From contig NZ_AP023420.1 in assembly GCF_018408705.1 (NCBI RefSeq), forward strand, positions 1,860,001 through 1,924,000: 64,000 nt of DNA, in the 5' to 3' direction. Shown here one piece after another: positions 58,355-64,000 of this stretch. How positions within the stretch are numbered: position 1 is the first letter of the stretch; each line of letters opens with the position of its first letter. The translations under genes and the position numbers were made by a program. The stretch comes from Pusillibacter faecalis. GTDB lineage: Bacteria; Bacillota; Clostridia; Oscillospirales; Oscillospiraceae. The notes below the pieces were generated by a model. It ran no database searches, was not told the origin of the DNA, and was given only the letters and a program-made list of their open reading frames with translations.

Positions 58355-59749
58355 TCAGAACTCTGCGTTGCCCACAGTGCGGGGGTGGGGAAGGACATCC
58401 CGGATGTTGCTGATGCCGGTGAGGTACATCACCAGCCGCTCAAAACCAAGGCCGAATCCGGCGTGACGGCAGGAGCCGTAACGCCGCAGGTCGCAGTACC
58501 ACCAGTAGTCCTCCGGCTTCATGCCCAGCTCCTGGATGCGGCGCTCCAGCACTTCCAGCCGCTCCTCACGCTGGCTGCCGCCGATGATTTCCCCGATGCC
58601 GGGCACTAGGCAGTCTGTGGCGGCAACGGTTTTGTTGTCATCGTTGAGGCGCATGTAGAAGGCTTTGATTTCCTTGGGATAGTCTGTGACAAAGACAGGC
58701 TTCTGATATACCTGCTCGGTGAGATAGCGCTCGTGCTCCGTCTGCAGGTCACAGCCCCAGAACACCTGATAGTCGAATTGATCGTTGTTCTTGGAGAGAA
58801 TCTCCACAGCCTCCGTATAGCTCACCCGGCCGAAGTCCGAAGAGGCCACATGTTCTAGCCGCTCCAACAGGCCTTTGTCCACGAAGCTGTTAAAGAAGGA
58901 CAGCTCGTCGGGACACTTGTTCATCACATACCGCAGAACATACTTGATCATGGCCTCCGCCACGTCCATGTCGCCCTTGAGATCGCAAAAGGCCATCTCC
59001 GGCTCGATCATCCAGAACTCCGCCGCGTGGCGCTGCGTATTGGAGTTCTCAGCCCGGAAGGTGGGACCGAAGGTATACACATCGCCAAAGGCCATGGCGA
59101 AGTTTTCTGCGTTAAGCTGACCGGAAACTGTCAGGTTGGCAGGCTTGCCGAAGAAGTCCTGAGAGAAGTCTACCTGACCGTCCTCCGTCAGAGGGGGATT
59201 CTTGGGGTCCAGAGTTGTGACCCGGAACATCTCGCCGGCGCCCTCGCAGTCGCTGGCGGTGATGATGGGAGTGTGAACATAGACAAAGCCCCGGTCCTGG
59301 AAAAACTGGTGGATGGCGAAGGCCGCAGCGCTGCGCACTCGAAAGGCGGCGGAGAACAGGTTCGTCCTGGGCCGCAGATGCTGGATGGTCCGCAGGAACT
59401 CCGGGCTGTGGCGCTTTTTTTGCAGGGGGTAATCCGGCGTGGAGGTTCCCTCCACCTCAATGGAGGCAGCCTTGAGCTCCAGAGGCTGTTTGGCCCCCGG
59501 CGTCAGTACCACGGCGCCTGTGACCACCAGCGCCGCGCCCACATTTTGAGCGGCAATCTCAGCGTAGTTGGAGAGAACACCGGCATCCATGACCACCTGT
59601 AAGTTTTTAAAACAAGAGCCGTCATTCAGCTCAAGGAAGCCAAACTGTTTCATATCCCGGATGGTGCGGACCCAGCCGCCCACGGTGACGGTCTGCCCGG
59701 ACAGCGTCTCACTGTCGGCATAAATGGCCGCTATTTTTGTGTAGCTCAT
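58355..59749 (-). CDS. asnS: Asparaginyl-tRNA synthetase
   Basis: Class IIb aminoacyl-tRNA synthetase of 464 residues, start ATG 59749 (AGGTGA upstream). An N-terminal OB-fold anticodon domain ([21 protein letters not shown]) is followed by the catalytic core: motif 2 [15 protein letters not shown] and motif 3 region [21 protein letters not shown]. The alanine/asparagine choice in motif 2 and the [11 protein letters not shown] segment favour AsnRS over AspRS. A direct AsnRS suggests the organism does not rely solely on the amidotransferase route for Asn-tRNA. It has its own promoter at 59789. Confidence 0.96.
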   Translation of the reverse strand: MSYTKIAAIYADSETLSGQTVTVGGWVRTIRDMKQFGFLELNDGSCFKNLQVVMDAGVLSNYAEIAAQNVGAALVVTGAVVLTPGAKQPLELKAASIEVEGTSTPDYPLQKKRHSPEFLRTIQHLRPRTNLFSAAFRVRSAAAFAIHQFFQDRGFVYVHTPIITASDCEGAGEMFRVTTLDPKNPPLTEDGQVDFSQDFFGKPANLTVSGQLNAENFAMAFGDVYTFGPTFRAENSNTQRHAAEFWMIEPEMAFCDLKGDMDVAEAMIKYVLRYVMNKCPDELSFFNSFVDKGLLERLEHVASSDFGRVSYTEAVEILSKNNDQFDYQVFWGCDLQTEHERYLTEQVYQKPVFVTDYPKEIKAFYMRLNDDNKTVAATDCLVPGIGEIIGGSQREERLEVLERRIQELGMKPEDYWWYCDLRRYGSCRHAGFGLGFERLVMYLTGISNIRDVLPHPRTVGNAEF

Positions 59750-59788
59750 AAAATCACCTGAAATCTCTTTTTTGAAATGAATGGCTGT

Positions 59789-59817
59789 ATTATAACGCGT
59801 TTTACAGACTTTTACAA
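59789..59817 (-). promoter_or_regulatory. Sigma-A promoter of asnS
   Basis: On the minus strand: TTGTAA (59817-59812), 17 bp, TATAAT (59794-59789). There is no T-box leader; the transcript leader would be only about 35 nt. Confidence 0.8.
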
Positions 59818-59848
59818 GCGGCTTTTCTGCATTGTCAGACTTTTTCAT

Positions 59849-59885
59849 AAAAAACGGACGGGAAGATTTCCTCCCCGTCCGTTTT
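59849..59885 (-). terminator. Intrinsic terminator of the 59-residue protein gene
   Basis: AAAACGGACGGG (59851-59862) and CCCGTCCGTTTT (59874-59885) form a perfect 12-bp stem. On the minus strand it is followed by T (59854-59849). Confidence 0.9.
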
Positions 59886-59886
59886 C

Positions 59887-60066
59887 TCAGCGCATTTCAG
59901 AGACGATGCTGTCCACGGCATGGTCCACGGCGACACCCAGCTTGTGGATACTCTTACCCACTTGCGTTTTCATGGAGTCCTTGCCGTAGGGCGTCATCAT
60001 CCCAAGCGCGGCGCCGGTCACCAACCCGGCACCCATGCCGACCAAAAATCCGGCACACATTTTCAT
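59887..60066 (-). CDS. 59-residue YtxH-like glycine-rich helical protein
   Basis: Small protein, start ATG 60066 with AAAAGGAG 8 bp upstream. Residues 4-24 are a Gly-rich hydrophobic helix ([19 protein letters not shown]) of the glycine-zipper kind. The rest is amphipathic: [20 protein letters not shown]...SEMR. This plan (one membrane-inserting glycine-zipper helix plus a helical tail) resembles YtxH-type stress or envelope proteins, though the match is weak. The good ribosome site, reading frame and following terminator support a real gene. Nothing indicates its partner. Confidence 0.75.
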   Translation of the reverse strand: MKMCAGFLVGMGAGLVTGAALGMMTPYGKDSMKTQVGKSIHKLGVAVDHAVDSIVSEMR

Positions 60067-60195
60067 ATTCAGTCACTCCTTTTCCGGCACGGAGCTAGTA
60101 TGACCGGAAGCGGCCAGAAAATCCGTCCGGAGGAGATTTGCCAAAATGTTCTGGATACGCTATACTAAACTTGAAAAAAATTTTTAGGAGGAGTC

Positions 60196-61263
60196 ATGAC
60201 GCACATCTATTTGGTCCGCCACGCCGAGGCGGAGGGCAATCTCTACCGGATCGCCCAGGGGCAGGGCAACAGCAATCTGACAGACCGTGGCTGGCGGCAG
60301 GTGCAAGCTTTGGAGCGGCGGTTTGCGGATATCCAGATTGACGCTGTGTACGCCAGCGATCTCTACCGCACCTGTGCCACGGCCAGCGCAATTTACAAAC
60401 CCAAGGGTCTGGTACTCCACCGCAGCCGGGAGCTGCGGGAGATCTGCGTGGGAGTGTGGGAGCACCGCAGCTGGGGAGAGGTTTACCGCCGTTGGCCGGA
60501 AGAGATGGAGCATTTCACCAACAGGCCGGATCTATGGCACTTGGAGGGGGCAGAGGACCCCCTGGAGGCCAGAGGCCGGGTGCTGGCTGCCATCCGAAAA
60601 ATCGCAGCGCAGCATACGGGGGAAACGGTGGCAGTGTTTTCTCACGGCTATGTGCTGCGGATGCTGCTTTCGTACTTACAGGGCTATTCTCTGGAAGAAC
60701 TGGGCCGGACACCCACGGGGGACAACACAGCCGTCTCACTGCTGGAGGCGGAGGGAGATGCGCTGCGCGTGGTGTTCCGTGATGATAACAGCCACCTCCA
60801 GCTCCTGGGGGAGAAAGGAAAACGGCCAAGGGGCCTGGAGCCGGGGCTGTGGTTTGCTCCATTGCGGCTGCCAGAGCAGGCGGAAGTATTTTGCGCGTTG
60901 GCTTCTTCCCTTTGGCAGCGCTCATTTGACCGGACGCGGCTGCTGGAGGACGGCGGCCGGAGGGAGACGTTGCTGGGGTATCTTGGAGAGGAGCCGGTGG
61001 GCGTGCTGCAGCTTGATGCGGCTTCCGGATGGATTTCCCTACTGGGCATCCGGCCGGACTGTCGGCGCCGGGGCTTCGGCGTCCAGCTGATCGGACAGGC
61101 GGTACAGCAGACTCGAGCGGCGGGCGGTGGGAAAATCTTCGCTGCGCTGCCGGAAAATGGTGAGGCCAGAAGCTTTTTGGAGGAGTATGGGTTTCACCCC
61201 GCAACAGATGGGGCGTTCGTGGAAAAGAACATTGCATTTCTTCCGGAATTTTTAGGACGATGA
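60196..61263 (+). CDS. Histidine phosphatase-GNAT acetyltransferase fusion
   Basis: 355 residues, start ATG 60196 behind AGGAGG. Residues 1-200 form a phosphoglycerate mutase-like phosphatase: IYLVRHAEAEGN has the RHA/G catalytic histidine, DLYRTCATA the second arginine, and FSHGYVLRMLL the second histidine. Residues about 215-355 form a GNAT N-acetyltransferase with acetyl-CoA loop IRPDCRRRGFGVQLIGQAV and EEYGFHPATDGAFVEK. Both halves look complete. Phosphatase members act on sugar phosphates, cobalamin precursors or nucleotides, so the joint substrate is unknown. Confidence 0.88.
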   Translation: MTHIYLVRHAEAEGNLYRIAQGQGNSNLTDRGWRQVQALERRFADIQIDAVYASDLYRTCATASAIYKPKGLVLHRSRELREICVGVWEHRSWGEVYRRWPEEMEHFTNRPDLWHLEGAEDPLEARGRVLAAIRKIAAQHTGETVAVFSHGYVLRMLLSYLQGYSLEELGRTPTGDNTAVSLLEAEGDALRVVFRDDNSHLQLLGEKGKRPRGLEPGLWFAPLRLPEQAEVFCALASSLWQRSFDRTRLLEDGGRRETLLGYLGEEPVGVLQLDAASGWISLLGIRPDCRRRGFGVQLIGQAVQQTRAAGGGKIFAALPENGEARSFLEEYGFHPATDGAFVEKNIAFLPEFLGR

Positions 61264-61452
61264 CAGACTGGAGACATTTTTCAGCAGGATTGTAGCTGAC
61301 AAACAGAGTATGCTTGCCCTGTAGCCCTACAGGATGGGGACGGTTGAAACGGCCTAGTGGGGTGTGGAAAAGGGGCGGGCTTCTGCCGCGTGTACTGGCG
61401 GGAAACACTGGCAGTCAGGCGCGGAGGAGGTTTTGCCGATGGGTGAACAAGC

Positions 61453-62421
61453 ATGGGGGCTGGGATGAGCGTTTGGGTGACAGTGCTGCTGTTTCTGGTA
61501 GGTCTGGTGTTGATTATCAAGGGCGGCGATTGGTTTTTAAGCGGTGCGGTGTGGATTGCGGAGGCTACAGGGGTCCCCCGATTTATTATCGGGGCAACCA
61601 TTGTGTCTGTGGCCACGACGCTGCCGGAGCTGACAGTTTCTGTGACGGGTGTGCTGCAAAATGAGGTGGATATGGCGGTAGGAAACGCCGTGGGGTCTGT
61701 GACGGCCAACCTGGGGCTGATTCTTGGGATTTCCGTGGTGTGCATCCCTTCGGTTGTCCATAAGCAGCAGTTTCGCCTGAAGGCCCTTTTGATGGCGGCA
61801 AGTGCCCTGCTGCTATTTTTGCTCTGCCGGGGAGGACGGCTGACCGTTGGACCAAGCCTGTGCTTGGTGGCGGTATTTACAGTATACCTGGTCAGCAACC
61901 TGACAGACGCCCGTACCAGCATGGCGGAGAACCGGACGGAAATCGGCAGAGGACGCTCGGTTTCCCGGCGGCAACTGGCGGGAAAGCTGACAGCCTTTGT
62001 GGTAGGAATTGCCGCCATTGTTATGGGCTCCCAGATGCTGATCTGCTATGGAAGCAAGATTGCGATTTTATTGGGAGTGCCCGCTGGGATCATCGGGGTG
62101 ACTATGGTGGCGATAGGAACCTCCCTGCCAGAATTGGTGACGACTTTGACCGCCATTTCCAGGCGGGAGGCGTCCATGTCTGTTGGAAACATCATCGGGG
62201 CCAATGTGATTGACCTGACCATGATTCTGCCGGTATGCTCTGCAGTCTCCGGCGGCCGGCTGACCTTGAGCCGTCAGACCATCGGCCTGGATATGCCGGT
62301 ATGCCTTGGAATGTGCGCCCTGGCAGTTCTTCCGCCGCTGATCAAGGGAAGATTTTATCGCTGGCAGGGAGTTTTGATGCTGGCAGCCTACATCGTCTAT
62401 GTGGCGGCATTGGTCCGCTGA
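61453..62421 (+). CDS. Calcium/sodium antiporter (CaCA family)
   Basis: Membrane cation exchanger of about 322 residues with 10 helices in two inverted repeats. The start may be ATG 61453 or 61465 (MSVWVTVLLFL); neither has a strong ribosome site. The two alpha repeats are visible: GATIVSVATTLPELTVSVTG...GNAVGSVTANLGL and GVTMVAIGTSLPELVTTLTA...GNIIGANVIDLTM, carrying the ion-binding ATxLPE and GTSLPE glutamates. It probably exports Ca2+ using Na+ or H+. It ends at a strong bidirectional stem. Confidence 0.93.
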   Translation: MGAGMSVWVTVLLFLVGLVLIIKGGDWFLSGAVWIAEATGVPRFIIGATIVSVATTLPELTVSVTGVLQNEVDMAVGNAVGSVTANLGLILGISVVCIPSVVHKQQFRLKALLMAASALLLFLLCRGGRLTVGPSLCLVAVFTVYLVSNLTDARTSMAENRTEIGRGRSVSRRQLAGKLTAFVVGIAAIVMGSQMLICYGSKIAILLGVPAGIIGVTMVAIGTSLPELVTTLTAISRREASMSVGNIIGANVIDLTMILPVCSAVSGGRLTLSRQTIGLDMPVCLGMCALAVLPPLIKGRFYRWQGVLMLAAYIVYVAALVR

Positions 62422-62423
62422 AA

Positions 62424-62452
62424 AAAGGCCGGAGCACATTGCTCCGGCCTTT
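62424..62452. terminator. Bidirectional intrinsic terminator
   Basis: AAAGGCCGGAGCA (62424-62436) and TGCTCCGGCCTTT (62440-62452) with a 3-base loop. On the minus strand it is followed by TTTTTT. It separates the antiporter from the convergent Nudix gene. Confidence 0.88.
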
Positions 62453-62613
62453 CGCATGCCTTAAAACCAAGAAATACTCCTGGGATGGGAAGAGACAGCC
62501 AAGAGCGGGGAAAGCCGGGAAAGGGGGCCATCCTGCATGTGTTTCACAGGACCCCAAAACCCCGCGCTGTAAGGGGCACTCTTTTAACACGCTGGCTATG
62601 CTGCCCCTGGTTT

Positions 62614-63228
62614 TCATGGCGCCGTTTGTGCCAGATCCCGAACAATCCGGGCGGTCATGCCCCAGATGACGTGTCTCTGCCAATACCAGACTGGAACATC
62701 CACCTTGCCCCGGGACCAGGGATAGTCCTGAGAAATGCCAACAGCCTCATAGGGAAAGCCCTCGGGCAGCTGTGGGAGAAGATCATAGGAGTAAAGCTCT
62801 GGCGCTGTGTTTTGAAAGAAGGCAAAGGGGACGGTAAAGACCTCCGCCACCTCAGCGGAGGAAGGAGAGATGGCGGCGTAACCCTCTGGGGAGATCAGAC
62901 CTAAATAGGGGCGAAGCAAAAAGCCCCGCTGATTGCAGATAAAGTCCGGAGTACCCAGCAGCTGGATTTGAGAGCGGGGAATCGAGAGCTCCTCCTCTGT
63001 CTCACGAAGAGCACATTCCGCAGGCGTCTCCTGTGACTCCAGCCTGCCGCCTGGGAAGCATACCTCCCCTCCCTGGCGCAGTTGTGCGGCCCGGACCTCA
63101 AAGAGAAGGTGCACGCCATCCGGCTGCTCCAGCAGCGGGCATAGAACAGCATATTCATTCCGGGCGCCCAGCAGTCCCGGCTGATGGCCGTCAAAACGAC
63201 GGCGCAGGGCCTCCAATGCCGCGCTCAT
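62614..63228 (-). CDS. Nudix hydrolase, CoA pyrophosphatase-like
   Basis: 204 residues, start ATG 63228, overlapping the upstream lipid-kinase stop by ATGA. The Nudix box is GGRLESQETPAECALRETEEELSI; its REtxEE core binds Mg2+. It is preceded by LLFEVRAAQLRQGGEVCFPGG, close to the LLTxRSxxxRxxxGxVxFPGG signature of NudL/CoA-pyrophosphatases. It should cleave CoA or acyl-CoA to 3',5'-ADP and phosphopantetheine derivatives. Translation is coupled to the lipid kinase. Confidence 0.88.
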   Translation of the reverse strand: MSAALEALRRRFDGHQPGLLGARNEYAVLCPLLEQPDGVHLLFEVRAAQLRQGGEVCFPGGRLESQETPAECALRETEEELSIPRSQIQLLGTPDFICNQRGFLLRPYLGLISPEGYAAISPSSAEVAEVFTVPFAFFQNTAPELYSYDLLPQLPEGFPYEAVGISQDYPWSRGKVDVPVWYWQRHVIWGMTARIVRDLAQTAP

Positions 63229-64000
63229 AGCAACATTGTGAGCGACCGCTGGTGGTTTTCAATTTCCACAGCGGGAACGCTGGCGGCATATTCCCCATCC
63301 AGAGACCAAGGCAGCTCCTCCTGGGTTTCCAGATGGAGAGAGGAGACGTGACGAAAGACCAGTCCCTCTCGATCATACTGCTGATTCAAAAGAGCCAGGA
63401 CCAAATTTTGCAGGTCTTGCGGGGTGCGGGGGCTGGGAATCAGAAGCAGCTCAAATTTTCCGTCATCCAATACGACACGCTCTGGATTGAGCTTCATCAG
63501 CCCTCCGATGGAGGTGGAGTTGCACACGGCGCCGAATAGATAGCTTCCATCCAGAACCTCCCCATCCGCGGTCAGCCGAATCTGATAAGGACGAAGAGAG
63601 TTCAGGTCTTTCATGCCCTCCAGGATATAGGCAAGATGCCCCAGGGCATTCTTGGCGGCCTGGGGAGCGGTGTAGGAGCTGCGGGTAAAGGCGCCGAAAG
63701 AGGCAACATACACGAAATAGCGTTCATTCCAGCGCCCGATATCCAGGGCGCGGCGCTGGCCGTGGAGAATCTGGTCCGCCGCAGCGGCCGGGTCAGAGGA
63801 GATGTGGAGACTGGCGGCAAAATCATTGGTGCTGCCCCGGGGAAGATAGCCAAGCAGAGGCCGCTGCTCCAGGGACATCAGACCGGAGATGGTTTGATTC
63901 AGCGTGCCGTCACCGCCCACAGCTACCACCACATCAGTATCCTCACCGCATTCAGCGGCAATCTTTATAGCGTCTCCAGGGGACTCGGTCTGGCGGATAG
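63225..64000 (-). CDS. Diacylglycerol/lipid kinase family protein (5' partial)
   Basis: YegS/DagK-type lipid kinase cut by the right edge: the frame stays open from 63932 through base 64000 (IRQTESPGDAIKIAAECGED... precedes the motif), so an internal GTG at 63932 is not the true start. The catalytic nucleotide motif is VVVAVGGDGTLNQTISG, followed by LGYLPRGSTNDFAASL. The C-terminal beta-sandwich has YLFGAVCNSTSIGGLMKLNP and WSLDGEYAASVPAVEIENHQ, in which the usual DGE is present. It phosphorylates diacylglycerol or a related lipid at the membrane. It overlaps the Nudix gene by 4 bp. Confidence 0.92.
   Translation of the reverse strand, partial: IRQTESPGDAIKIAAECGEDTDVVVAVGGDGTLNQTISGLMSLEQRPLLGYLPRGSTNDFAASLHISSDPAAAADQILHGQRRALDIGRWNERYFVYVASFGAFTRSSYTAPQAAKNALGHLAYILEGMKDLNSLRPYQIRLTADGEVLDGSYLFGAVCNSTSIGGLMKLNPERVVLDDGKFELLLIPSPRTPQDLQNLVLALLNQQYDREGLVFRHVSSLHLETQEELPWSLDGEYAASVPAVEIENHQRSLTMLL

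Noticed and set aside
63225..63932. Lipid kinase starting at GTG 63932
   Set aside because: This would begin inside the nucleotide-binding motif; the frame stays open to base 64000.

Overview
The window reads as a chromosomal segment of a moderately GC-rich, anaerobic Firmicute. An Oscillospiraceae-type Clostridium (Flavonifractor/Intestinimonas-like) is my inference. The reasons are strong AGGAGG ribosome sites, sigma-A promoters with 16-17 bp spacers, two rubrerythrins plus a rubredoxin, a ferredoxin-dependent 2-oxoacid oxidoreductase, a bile salt hydrolase-like enzyme, an HPr protein and an Lsa-type ABC-F protein. I saw no rRNA, tRNA, CRISPR array, phage gene or transposase.

Layout. 1-8.4 kb: a catabolic block with a sigma-54 activator (cut by the left edge), an N-acyl-D-amino-acid deacylase-like amidohydrolase, and a unit of iron alcohol dehydrogenase, APC permease, unknown protein and CoA-acylating aldehyde dehydrogenase. 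This unit is preceded by a near-consensus sigma-54 promoter. 8.7-15.4 kb: pyruvate kinase, a lipoprotein, a PerR-like regulator with rubrerythrin, HPr, UvrC and a small membrane protein made of two repeats. 15.6-22.7 kb, minus strand: a membrane-anchored Ntn hydrolase, an aldehyde dehydrogenase/alcohol dehydrogenase pair under two perfect palindromic operators next to a TetR gene, a frameshifted membrane protein and an LTA-synthase-like enzyme. 23-25 kb: two CobW-type metal GTPases. 25-29.5 kb: an alanine/glycine symporter, purB and purA. 29.7-33.5 kb: a P-type ATPase behind a yybP-ykoY (Mn2+) riboswitch, and a choloylglycine hydrolase. 33.7-42 kb: a DUF1846 protein, gapA, rlmB, a P-type-ATPase-derived apparent pseudoenzyme and an EF-G paralogue.

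42-55.4 kb is an accessory-looking catabolic island. It holds TRAP transporter 1; a four-subunit 2-oxoacid:ferredoxin oxidoreductase with a 2-hydroxyacid dehydrogenase; then a NodB-fold deacetylase/imidase-like hydrolase, TRAP transporter 2, an FMN reductase and an M20 peptidase. The gene set suggests uptake of small organic acids or amides, amide cleavage, and oxidation of a 2-hydroxy/2-oxo acid to acyl-CoA with ferredoxin reduction. 55.8-64 kb returns to general functions: reverse rubrerythrin, rubredoxin, an ABC-F gene with a leader-peptide attenuator, asnS, a 59-residue protein, a phosphatase-acetyltransferase fusion, a Ca2+/Na+ antiporter, a Nudix hydrolase and a lipid kinase cut by the right edge.

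The most unusual items are the P-type-ATPase-like pseudoenzyme (37.5-39.6 kb), the ABC-F attenuator with four mutually pairing segments (58.08-58.27 kb), the sigma-54 aldehyde module (1-8.4 kb), the TRAP2/hydrolase island (49.5-55.4 kb) and the Mn2+ riboswitch. All functional calls rest on reading motifs by eye; no search or fold prediction was run.
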